From positions 32,444 through 96,443 of the forward strand of contig CAZAKZ010000004.1 of the NCBI GenBank assembly GCA_964485695.1: DNA of 64,000 nucleotides. The letters are read 5' to 3'. The notes beneath the pieces were generated by a model. The model did no database searches. It saw only the letters and a program-made list of their open reading frames with translations, and was not told where the DNA came from. A program made the translations under genes and the position numbers. This stretch comes from CAZAKZ01 sp964485695 (GTDB lineage: Bacteria > Planctomycetota > JAFGQW01). This document shows, piece by piece, positions 8,423-16,001 of this stretch. Each line of letters starts with the position of its first letter. Position 1 is the stretch's first letter.

Positions 8423-9982
8423 TCAATGCCGGAAGTGGCGCGCGCCCGTGAACACCAGCGCCATGTCCATGCGGTCGGCGGCGGCGATGACCTCGGCGTC
8501 GCGCCGGGAGCCACCGGGCTCCACAGCGGCGGTGACGCCGGCCGCGCCCGCGGCCTCCAGGCCGTCGGCAAAGGGGAAGAAGGCGTCGGAGCCGAGCACG
8601 GCACCCCGGGCGCGGTCCCCCGCCTTTTTCACGGCCAGGTCCACGGCGTCCACGCGGCTGGTCTGGCCCCCGCCCGATCCCACCAGCACCTGATCCTTGA
8701 CCAGGACGATGGCGTTGGACTTGACGTGCCGGGCCACCACCTCGGCGAACGCGAGATCCTGGGACTCGGCGCCTGAGGGGCTGCGCTTGGAGACCACCTC
8801 GAACCGCCCTGTCTTGCCGTGGTCGGGGGTCTGGACCAGGAGGCCGCCCTCGACGCACCGCATCTCGAACCGCGGCGGCCGGGCCTCGGGCACCTCCACC
8901 AGGCGGGTGTTCTTCCAGGCGCCGCCGGCCTCTTCCACCACCTCGAGGGCCGAGGGCTCCAGCCGGGGGGCGATGACCACCTCCACGAACTGCTTGGTGG
9001 CCACCATGGCTTTCAGGATCGAAGCGTCCACGGGCCGGTTGAAGGCCACAATGCCGCCGAAGGCGCTGACGGGATCGCCGGAGAAGGCGCGCTCGTACGC
9101 CGTCACGAGATTTTCGGCCACGGCGGCCCCGCACGGGGTCTGGTGCTTGATGACGGCGCACGCCGGGCTGGGCTCGAGGTCCCGGACCAGGTTCAGAGCT
9201 GCCTGGGTATCGAGGAGGTTGTTGTAGCTCAGGGCCTTGCCGCCCAGGACCTGGAAGGCGCCGAAGTCGCCGGCCTCGCCCGCCTCCAGGTAGAGGGCCG
9301 CTTCCTGGTGCGGATTCTCGCCGTAGCGCAAGTTTGCGCCGCGCCGGTAGCTCAGGGCCAGGGCCTCGGGGAAGACGGTCTCGCTGTCCGCGAGGTAGGC
9401 GGCGATGGCGGCGTCGTACCGGGCCGTGGCCAGGAAGGCCTCGGCCGCCAACCGGTGCAGGGTGGTGCGGCGCAGGCCGCCGGTGTCCCGGATCTCCGCC
9501 ACCAGGTCGGGATACTGGTCCGGCCGGGTGACCACGGCCACGGCGTCGTGGTTCTTGGCGGCCGCCCGCACCATGGCCGGCCCGCCGATGTCGATCATCT
9601 CGACGATCTCCTCGCGGGTGGCACCCGGCCGGTCCCGCACCGCCTCGAAGGGATAGAGGTTCACCACCACCAGGTCGATGGCCTCGATGCCCAGGTCCTC
9701 GGCCCGGGCCCGGTGGTCTTCGAGGTCGCGGCGGAAGAGGATCCCGCCGTGGATCTTGGGGTGCAGGGTCTTCACCCGGCCGTCGAAGCACTCGGGGAAG
9801 CCGGTGACCTCGGCCACCTCCGTCACCGGGAGGCCCGCGTCCACGAGGGTGCGGTAGGTGCCGCCGGTGGAGATCAGGGCCGCGCCGCCCATGTTGAGGG
9901 CCGTGGCCAGATCCACCACCCCGGTCTTGTCGAACACGCTGAGAAGGGCCCGTCGAATCGGTTGGATTGAATCCACGTTCAT
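8423..9982 (-). CDS. purH: Bifunctional AICAR transformylase / IMP cyclohydrolase
   Basis: This enzyme carries out the last two steps of purine synthesis: formyl transfer from 10-formyl-THF to AICAR, then cyclisation to IMP. Its 519 residues are normal for PurH. The N-terminal cyclohydrolase domain shows RALLSVFDKTGV, STGGT, GRVKTLHPKIHGG and VVNLYPF. The transformylase part shows IKHQTPCGAA, GDPVSAFGGIVAFNR and the C-terminal GSDAFFPFADGL. The ATG follows GAGAGGAGT. It lies eight bases downstream of prfB on the same strand, so the two are probably co-transcribed. Confidence 0.96.
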   Translation of the reverse strand: MNVDSIQPIRRALLSVFDKTGVVDLATALNMGGAALISTGGTYRTLVDAGLPVTEVAEVTGFPECFDGRVKTLHPKIHGGILFRRDLEDHRARAEDLGIEAIDLVVVNLYPFEAVRDRPGATREEIVEMIDIGGPAMVRAAAKNHDAVAVVTRPDQYPDLVAEIRDTGGLRRTTLHRLAAEAFLATARYDAAIAAYLADSETVFPEALALSYRRGANLRYGENPHQEAALYLEAGEAGDFGAFQVLGGKALSYNNLLDTQAALNLVRDLEPSPACAVIKHQTPCGAAVAENLVTAYERAFSGDPVSAFGGIVAFNRPVDASILKAMVATKQFVEVVIAPRLEPSALEVVEEAGGAWKNTRLVEVPEARPPRFEMRCVEGGLLVQTPDHGKTGRFEVVSKRSPSGAESQDLAFAEVVARHVKSNAIVLVKDQVLVGSGGGQTSRVDAVDLAVKKAGDRARGAVLGSDAFFPFADGLEAAGAAGVTAAVEPGGSRRDAEVIAAADRMDMALVFTGARHFRH

Positions 9983-9990
9983 ACTCCTCT

Positions 9991-11098
9991 CTACGTGCCG
10001 CGGTCTTCCAGTCGCCAGCCGTGGTATTTCTCGATGAAGCCGTCCAGGTTCCCGTCCAGCACCGAATTGACGTCCCCCACCTCGTGGTGGGTCCGGTGGT
10101 CCTTGGCCAGGGTGTAGGGCTGGAGCACGTAGGACCGGATCTGGCTTCCGAAAGCGATCTCGCCCTTCTGGCCGTACTTGGCCAGCTGCTCAGCATCCTG
10201 CTCCCGGCGGCGCTTCTCGTAGAGGCGGCTCATCAGCACCTTCATGGCGTAGCCCCTGTTCTTGTGCTGGGAGCGCTCGTTCTGGCACTGGACCACGATG
10301 CCGGTGGCCAGGTGCGTGATGCGCACGGCCGAATCCGTGACGTTCACGTGCTGGCCGCCCTTGCCGCTGGCGCGGTAGGTGTCGATGCGGAGGTCCTCGG
10401 GCCGGACCTCGATCTCCCCCTCCTCCACCTCGGGGCTCACGTCCACCGAAGCGAAGGAGGTGTGGCGCCGTCCCTGAAAATCATAGGGCGAGATCCGGAC
10501 CAGACGGTGCACGCCGATCTCGGCCCGGAGATGGCCGAAGGCCAGGACGCCGTCCACCTTCACCACCACACTCTTCAGACCGGCCTCTTCCCCGGGGAGG
10601 GAATCCACCTCGGTGAGCTTCCAGCCCTTCTTCTCCACGTACTTGGTGTACATCCGCAGCAGCATGCGCGTCCAGTCGCACGACTCGGTGCCGCCCGCTC
10701 CGGCGTGGATGCTGAGGAATGCATTGCAGCCGTCGTGGTCCTCGGACATGAGGCGTACGGTCTCGAACCCGCCGAGGCTCGCCTCCAGGGTCTCGAGGCC
10801 GGCAACGGCCTCGGCCAGGGTGGCCTCGTCCTTTTCCTCGTAGGCCAGGGAGAAGAGAACCTCCAGCTCCTCGGCCTCGGCCTGGAGCCTGCCCAGAGGT
10901 TCCGCAAAGCGGTTCAGCGCCTTCAGGTCAGCGATGCGCCCCTGGGCCCGTTCCTGGTCCTGCCAGAAATCGGGCTTCTCCTGCTCCTTCTCGATGGCCT
11001 GGATCTCTTTCAGACGGCTGGGGTAATCAAAGACTCTCCATGAGTGCACGGATCCGATTGAGAATGCGCTGGAGCTTGTCGTCGTGTACCTCGCTCAT
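9991..11098 (-). CDS. prfB: Peptide chain release factor 2, made by +1 programmed frameshift
   Basis: Translation starts at the ATG at 11098 and reads 23 codons to an in-frame TGA at 11029-11027. It must then slip +1 at CTT-TGA to continue (D-Y-P-S-R-L-K) to the stop at 9991. The product is 368 residues, as expected for RF2. The GGQ loop is present (SGKGGQHVN). The stop-codon-recognition tripeptide is SPY (ISPYDFQGRRHTSF) where RF2 normally has SPF. RF2 releases peptides at UGA and UAA, so the frameshift lets it sense its own scarcity. It precedes purH by eight bases. Confidence 0.93.
11027..11039 (-). promoter_or_regulatory. prfB programmed +1 frameshift site
   Basis: Read on the minus strand the site is GGAG-AGT-CTT-TGA-T. 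It comprises an internal Shine-Dalgarno-like GGAG, a 3-nt spacer, the slippery CTT codon and the autoregulatory TGA. This matches the conserved bacterial RF2 arrangement, except that U rather than C follows UGA. Confidence 0.9.
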
Positions 11099-11112
11099 GG
11101 GCTTTGCTTTCC

Positions 11113-11149
11113 TGATCCTCTACTGCCGGGACTTCACCGGCAGAGGATC
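11113..11149 (-). terminator. Stem-loop between the small membrane protein and prfB
   Basis: CTGCCGG/CCGGCAG plus flanking GATCCT/AGGATC form a bulged stem of about 13 bp. It touches the stop of the gene at 11148-11447 and lies just upstream of the prfB start. It could end the first transcript or fold in the prfB leader. The end coordinates are approximate. Confidence 0.45.
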
Positions 11150-11447
11150 ACTTGAGATCCAGGCGATCGATGCTGAGGGAGTTCAAATCGAACTTCACCA
11201 CGGTCATGCCCGCCGGTGATCCCTCGATGCGTCCCCACCGGTAAACGATGGTGCCATCCTGGTTCGTGGTGACGATGCCCAGGTCCGTGATATGGACGAT
11301 GCCTCCGCTTCGAGCCAGGGCATGGGGCATCATTTCCGGCAGCCCCGTCCCGGCGGAAAACAGGTGCGCGCCCACGTCGAGTGCCAGGAGCAAGACCAGC
11401 GCTACGCCAAGGGTTCTCCAGAATCGGCTCTTAGTAAAGTGTTCCAT
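11148..11447 (-). CDS. Small membrane-anchored protein of unknown function
   Basis: The start at 11447 (MEHFTKSRF) is preferred because AAGGA precedes it; a longer frame from 11519 has no clear ribosome site. The 99-residue protein has one N-terminal transmembrane segment (TLGVALVLLLALDVGAHLF) and a short soluble domain. That domain contains ITDLGIVTTNQDGTIVYRW. I do not recognise the family. It is probably anchored in the inner membrane with its C-terminus outside the cytoplasm. Confidence 0.6.
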   Translation of the reverse strand: MEHFTKSRFWRTLGVALVLLLALDVGAHLFSAGTGLPEMMPHALARSGGIVHITDLGIVTTNQDGTIVYRWGRIEGSPAGMTVVKFDLNSLSIDRLDLK

Positions 11448-11785
11448 TCCTTGGGCTCCACTCGGTTGCGGCTCGGCTGCACTCCAATCCGCCCGTGAAA
11501 GGCGGAGGATTGTTGTCAAACTCCACGCCTCCTGCTAAAACACCCCGCGGCGGAATCCGTCAGGAAGGTGCTGGACGCCCGAGACGGCCCGCATGCCCGC
11601 ATTTCGGAAAAACTATGGAGTCACTTGCGGTGGGATACAACCTGTTTGTCCCATTGCCCCGATTTTCCAGGCACGACTCGATTGAAAACCGACCGACTTC
11701 CCGTAGGATCCCACCTGGTTCGACTTCCTGCTCCGGAGACGCAGACGGAATCACCGGGCGGGGGTGACGTCATTGAAATCCCGAC
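11448..11785. other. Divergent intergenic region, no gene seen
   Basis: These 338 bases separate the leftward small membrane protein from the rightward glycosyltransferase operon and should hold promoters for both. I find no convincing -35/-10 pair. A weak inverted repeat (TGGGA...TCCCA) lies near 11630-11655. Confidence 0.4.
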
Positions 11786-12529
11786 ATGACCCATGGTCCC
11801 ATGAACATAAGCCTGGTCATCCCGGCCTATAACGAGGAAAAGCGTATCGGTGCCACCCTGGACCGCATCCTGGCCTACGTGCAGGAGAGGGACCACGAGG
11901 TTGAAATCCTCGTGGTGGACGACGGATCCACGGACAACACCGCGGCCCTGGCCGAATCCTATGCCGACCGTCGTGTCCGCCTCCTGAAGAATCCCGGAAA
12001 CCGGGGCAAGGGCTACTCCGTGCGCCACGGCATGCTGGAGGCCACCCGGGACCTGGTGCTCTTCAGCGATGCGGACCTGAGCACCCCCATCGAGGAGATG
12101 GAGAGCCTGGCCGCCCCGGTGCTGGCCGGGGAGGCGGACGGCGCCATCGGGTCCCGGGCCGTGGCCGGGTCCAACGTGGAGGTCTCCCAGCCCTTCTACC
12201 GGGTGGCCATGGGCAAGATCTTCAACAAGTTCGTCCGGGTCATCGCCGTGGGCGGATTTGCCGATACCCAGTGCGGATTCAAGCTCTTCACCCGGGACGC
12301 GGCCCGGGCCGTGTTCAGCCGCCAGACCTTCGAGGGCTTCAGCTTCGACGTGGAGATCCTCTTCATCGCCCGGAACCTGGGACTCCGCATCGCAGAGGTG
12401 CCGGTGCGGTGGGTCAACTCGCCCGAGACCAAGGTGAGCGCCTGCGCGGACTCCCTGAGGATGTTCCTGGACCTGTTCAAGGTGCGGTGGAACCACGTCA
12501 GGGGCAAGTACAGGACAACCGAGCAATGA
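11786..12529 (+). CDS. GT2 polyprenyl-/dolichyl-phosphate glycosyltransferase
   Basis: The protein has 247 residues, or 242 if the ATG at 11801 is used. The GT2 fold is plain: LVIPAYNEEKRI at the N-terminus, VVDDGSTDNT, and the metal-binding segment FSDADLSTP. NPGNRGKGYSVRHGM and DTQCGFKLF are typical of dolichyl-phosphate glucosyltransferase-like (DPG synthase) enzymes. It should transfer a sugar from a nucleotide donor to a polyprenyl phosphate on the inner face of the membrane. It heads a run with a sugar aminotransferase and an ABC exporter, suggesting assembly of a lipid-linked glycan. Confidence 0.85.
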   Translation: MTHGPMNISLVIPAYNEEKRIGATLDRILAYVQERDHEVEILVVDDGSTDNTAALAESYADRRVRLLKNPGNRGKGYSVRHGMLEATRDLVLFSDADLSTPIEEMESLAAPVLAGEADGAIGSRAVAGSNVEVSQPFYRVAMGKIFNKFVRVIAVGGFADTQCGFKLFTRDAARAVFSRQTFEGFSFDVEILFIARNLGLRIAEVPVRWVNSPETKVSACADSLRMFLDLFKVRWNHVRGKYRTTEQ

Positions 12530-12572
12530 CGATATCCTCCGGGCAGCCGGTGGATCGGAAAGGAAACTCACC

Positions 12573-13685
12573 GTGCCAGACCCGACTGTTCCCTACTTCG
12601 ATCTCAAGGCGCAGTTCCAGGACCTGAGGGAGGAGATCCTCCCCGCCCTGGAGCGGGTGTGTGAAACCGCGGCCTTTGCCTCGGGCCCCGAGGTGAAGGC
12701 CTTCGAGGACGACTTTGCCGCCTACTGCGAGGTGGCGCACTGCATCGGGGTGAGCTCCGGCACCAGTGCCCTGCACGTGGCCCTCAGGTGCCTGGACGTG
12801 GGTCCGGGCGACGAGGTCATCACCACGCCCTACACCTTCGTCTCCACGGCCTGGGCCATCTACTATTGCGGGGCCACGCCGGTGTTCGCGGACATCCACC
12901 CCGAGACCCGGAACCTGGATCCGGCCGGCCTCCGGGCCAGGATCACCCCCCGCACCAAGGTCATCCTTCCCGTCCACCTCTACGGCCTGCCCGCGGACAT
13001 GGACGCCATCCACGCCATCGCCGCCGAGGCCGGGTGCAAGGTGGTGGAGGACGCGGCCCAGGCCCACGGCGCCCGCTACCTGGGCCGGCGCACCGGCGGC
13101 CTGGCCGCCATGGGCTGCTTCAGCTTCTACCCGGGAAAGAACCTGGGCGCCTACGGCGAGGGCGGCGCCATCACCACCGACGATGCCGAACTGGCTACTC
13201 GAGCCCGGCGCCTCCGGGACCACGCTCAGAGCCGGCGCTACTACCACGACGAGGTGGGATTCAACTACCGCATGGACGGTTTCCAGGGCGCGGTGCTCCG
13301 GGTGAAGCTCCGGCACCTGGACGCCTGGAACCACCGCCGGGCCGAGATCGCCCTGCGCTACGCCGAGGGCCTCGGCGACCTCCCCCTCACCCTCCCCAAC
13401 GTGCCCGGCGGCGTGGAGAGCGCCTGGCACCTCTTCGTGGTGGGCGTGGAGGACCGCGAGCGCTTCCGGGAAACCCTGGAGAAGGACCACGGCATTCCCA
13501 CGGCCCTGCACTACCCGGTGTGCCTCCACCAACAGGCGCCGCTCCTCCACCTCGGCCACCACGAGGGAGACTTCCCCGAGGCCGAGGCCCTGGCCCGGAC
13601 CTGCGTCTCCCTGCCCCTGTTCCCCGAGATGACCGACGCCCAGGTGGATGCGGTCATCCGGGCGATCCGGGATGTGTGTTCATGA
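12573..13685 (+). CDS. DegT/DnrJ/EryC1/StrS-type sugar aminotransferase
   Basis: This is a PLP enzyme that adds an amino group to a keto sugar nucleotide. The 370-residue length fits. Visible features are GVSSGTSALHVALRC (cofactor phosphate region), TPYTFVSTAWAI, VVEDAAQAHGA with Asp160 and Gln163, and the lysine in FYPGKNLGAYGEGG (Lys189), which holds PLP. The start is GTG at 12573, after AAAGGAAA. The stop overlaps the next start as ATGA, so it is translationally coupled to the ABC ATPase. The exact amino sugar cannot be read from sequence. Confidence 0.9.
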   Translation: MPDPTVPYFDLKAQFQDLREEILPALERVCETAAFASGPEVKAFEDDFAAYCEVAHCIGVSSGTSALHVALRCLDVGPGDEVITTPYTFVSTAWAIYYCGATPVFADIHPETRNLDPAGLRARITPRTKVILPVHLYGLPADMDAIHAIAAEAGCKVVEDAAQAHGARYLGRRTGGLAAMGCFSFYPGKNLGAYGEGGAITTDDAELATRARRLRDHAQSRRYYHDEVGFNYRMDGFQGAVLRVKLRHLDAWNHRRAEIALRYAEGLGDLPLTLPNVPGGVESAWHLFVVGVEDRERFRETLEKDHGIPTALHYPVCLHQQAPLLHLGHHEGDFPEAEALARTCVSLPLFPEMTDAQVDAVIRAIRDVCS

Positions 13686-14545
13686 AAAGCGATGCCTTCA
13701 TGCTGAGCCTGTCGCATGTGCACAAGTCCTTCCACGCGCTCAAGGCCGTGGAGGACCTGACGCTGGAAATCCGGGAGGGAGAGGTGTTCGGCCTCCTGGG
13801 GCCCAACGGCGCCGGCAAGACCACCACCGTCAACCTCTCCGTGGGTCTTCTCACGCCGGACCGGGGGGACGTCCGGATCGGAGAGGGAGGCTCGCCCCTG
13901 GAGCCCGCGTGTCGGTCGCTCCTCGGCGTCGCCCCCCAGGCCCTGGCCCTCTACGAGGACTTGACCGGCCGGGAAAACCTGGCCTTCTTCGCCCGGCTCC
14001 AGGGCCTCACCGGCGCCAAGCTGCGGGACCGGGTGGACCGGGCCCTGGACTTCGTGGACCTGGCCGGCCGGGCCAGGGAGCGGGTGAAGCGCTACTCGGG
14101 CGGCATGAAGCGGCGTTTGAACCTGGCCTGCGCCCTGGTCCACGACCCGCCGCTGCTCCTCCTGGACGAACCCACGGCGGGCGTGGATCCGCAGTCGAGA
14201 AACGCCCTGTTCGAGAACATCCGCGCGCTCCAGGCCCGGGGATGCACCATCATCTACACGACCCACTACATGGAGGAGGCGCAGCGGCTGTGTGACCGGG
14301 TCGGCATCCTCGACCGGGGCCGCCTCCTGGCCCTCGACACCGTGGATGGCCTCATCGCCGCCCACGGCGGCCGAAGTGTCATCGTGGTCCACTCCGGCGA
14401 CCGGGAGCGGCGCCTGGAGAGCGACGATCCTCTGGCCGACCTGATCCGGATCAAGGAGGAGGAATCCCTCGATTCCTTCCGGGTGATCCGCCCCGACCTG
14501 GAACAGGTGTTCCTCAACCTGACCGGGAGAAAGCTGAGGGACTGA
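13682..14545 (+). CDS. ABC transporter ATP-binding protein
   Basis: The protein has 287 residues starting at the ATG that overlaps the aminotransferase stop. It has Walker A GPNGAGKTT, signature YSGGMKRR, Walker B LLLLDEPTAGVDP, and H-loop His in IYTTHYMEEA. The C-terminal 60 residues match the regulatory tail of ABC-2-type exporters (drug, lipid or natural-product export). It pairs with the permease that starts at the base where this gene stops. Energy-coupling function is certain; the cargo is unknown. Confidence 0.92.
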   Translation: MKSDAFMLSLSHVHKSFHALKAVEDLTLEIREGEVFGLLGPNGAGKTTTVNLSVGLLTPDRGDVRIGEGGSPLEPACRSLLGVAPQALALYEDLTGRENLAFFARLQGLTGAKLRDRVDRALDFVDLAGRARERVKRYSGGMKRRLNLACALVHDPPLLLLDEPTAGVDPQSRNALFENIRALQARGCTIIYTTHYMEEAQRLCDRVGILDRGRLLALDTVDGLIAAHGGRSVIVVHSGDRERRLESDDPLADLIRIKEEESLDSFRVIRPDLEQVFLNLTGRKLRD

Positions 14546-15840
14546 TGAACACCATCCTGGCCCTGGCAGGCAAGGACCTCCGCCTGCTGCTCCGCGACCG
14601 CATCGGCTTCTTCTTCGTCTTCTTCTTCCCCCTGGCCTACGCGGTGTTCTTCGGCACCCTCTTTTCTGGAGAGAGCGGCGGCATGAGCGCCATGAACATC
14701 GTGGTGGTGGACGAGGACCAGACCGAGGCCTCCCGCGCGTTCCTAGGGAAGCTCGCGGAGGCCGAGGAGCTCTCCGTGACCCGGGGCAAGCGGCCCGAGG
14801 CCGAGGACCAGGTCCGCCGCGGGGAAAAGGTGGCGTACGTGGTGGTACCGGCCGGCTTCGGGGCGGCGCGGGACCGCATGTTCCAGGGCGAGGGGCTCTG
14901 CCTGGAGGTGGGCGTGGACCCGACTCGGAAAGCCGAGGCCGGAATGCTCCAGGGCGTGCTCACCCAGCACGCTTTCGAGGTGCTCCAGCACCTCTTCCAG
15001 GACCGCGGCGCCATGCAGGACCAGGCCAGGAAGGCGATCCAGGCCGTCCGGACGGACGCCGAAATGGACGCCGCCACCCGGGCCGGCCTGGCCCGGTTCT
15101 TTGCCGCCCTGGACAGGCTCATGACCGATCTGCCCGAGGAAGCCGGGGCCGGCAAAGAGCCGGGGAAGACGCCGGGCGGCGGGTGGTCCTGGCAGCCGGT
15201 GCGGGTCGAGATCCACGACGTGGCCCGGGAGCGCCGGGGACCGAAGTCCTCCTTTGACATCACCCTGCCCCAGGCCTTTGTCTGGGTCTTCATCGGCTGC
15301 GCGGCCGCCTTTGCCATCTCCCTGGTGACGGAACGAACCCGGGGAACCCTGCTCCGCCTCCGGTGCGCTCCCGTGGGCCTGACCCAGATCCTGTGCGGCA
15401 AGGCCCTGGCCTGCTTCGTGACCATCCTCGCGGCGCTGGTGCTGCTCTACATCATCTTCTCCATCGCCTTCGAGGTCCGTCCCGACTCCTACCCGCACCT
15501 CGCCCTGGCCATCGTGGCCTCCACCCTCGCCTTCGTGGGGATCATGATGCTCATCTCCGTCATGGGCAAGACCGAGGCCTCGGTGGGAGGCATCGGCTGG
15601 GCCTTCCTCCTGATCATGGCCATGGCCGGCGGCGGCATGCTTCCCCTCATGTTCATGCCCTCCTGGATGCAGACCGTCAGCCACTTCAGCTTCGTCAAGT
15701 GGACCGTCCTGGCCATGGAGGGCGCGGTGTGGCGGAATTTCTCCACCGCCGAGATGATGCTGCCCTGCGGCATCCTCCTCGGAATCGGTGCGGTCTCCTT
15801 CTTCCTGGGCGCACGCGTCTTCCGGATCACGGCCCGCTGA
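14545..15840 (+). CDS. ABC-2-type transporter permease
   Basis: The 431-residue membrane protein has one N-terminal transmembrane helix (about residues 20-40). An extracytoplasmic domain of about 210 residues follows, then five to six helices from about residue 245 to the end. This is the YhaP/NatB-like ABC-2 layout. The start codon shares its A with the ATPase stop (TGATG). Element E3 follows two bases after the stop. Confidence 0.9.
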   Translation: MNTILALAGKDLRLLLRDRIGFFFVFFFPLAYAVFFGTLFSGESGGMSAMNIVVVDEDQTEASRAFLGKLAEAEELSVTRGKRPEAEDQVRRGEKVAYVVVPAGFGAARDRMFQGEGLCLEVGVDPTRKAEAGMLQGVLTQHAFEVLQHLFQDRGAMQDQARKAIQAVRTDAEMDAATRAGLARFFAALDRLMTDLPEEAGAGKEPGKTPGGGWSWQPVRVEIHDVARERRGPKSSFDITLPQAFVWVFIGCAAAFAISLVTERTRGTLLRLRCAPVGLTQILCGKALACFVTILAALVLLYIIFSIAFEVRPDSYPHLALAIVASTLAFVGIMMLISVMGKTEASVGGIGWAFLLIMAMAGGGMLPLMFMPSWMQTVSHFSFVKWTVLAMEGAVWRNFSTAEMMLPCGILLGIGAVSFFLGARVFRITAR

Positions 15841-15841
15841 T

Positions 15842-15939
15842 CTCACGGCCGTTTTTTAGCCCAAATCGAGCTACTTTTGGGCTGTGAGGCACCTCACGCA
15901 CTGTTTTTAGCTCGATCTGAGCTAAAAATCGGCCGTGAG
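15842..15939. repeat. 98-bp double-hairpin intergenic element E3 (TAGCT core type)
   Basis: Arms 15842-15873 and 15908-15939 match at 29 of 32 positions, and the centre is GTGAGGCACCTCAC at 15884-15897. The right half contains a perfect TTTTTAGCTC/GAGCTAAAAA hairpin. The ends read CTCACG and CGTGAG, an A/G variant of the CCCACG/CGTGGG bracket. It lies between the converging permease and kinase genes. Confidence 0.9.
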
Positions 15940-16001
15940 CGGCAGCCCGCAATAAGCGATGAACTGATCCACGCTGGAGATGACGGCCGCAGAGGCGCGG
16001 A

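Noticed and set aside
12788..13681. Upstream extension of the ABC ATPase frame over the aminotransferase gene
   Set aside because: The ATPase starts at the ATG overlapping the aminotransferase stop; the extension is an out-of-frame reading of that gene.
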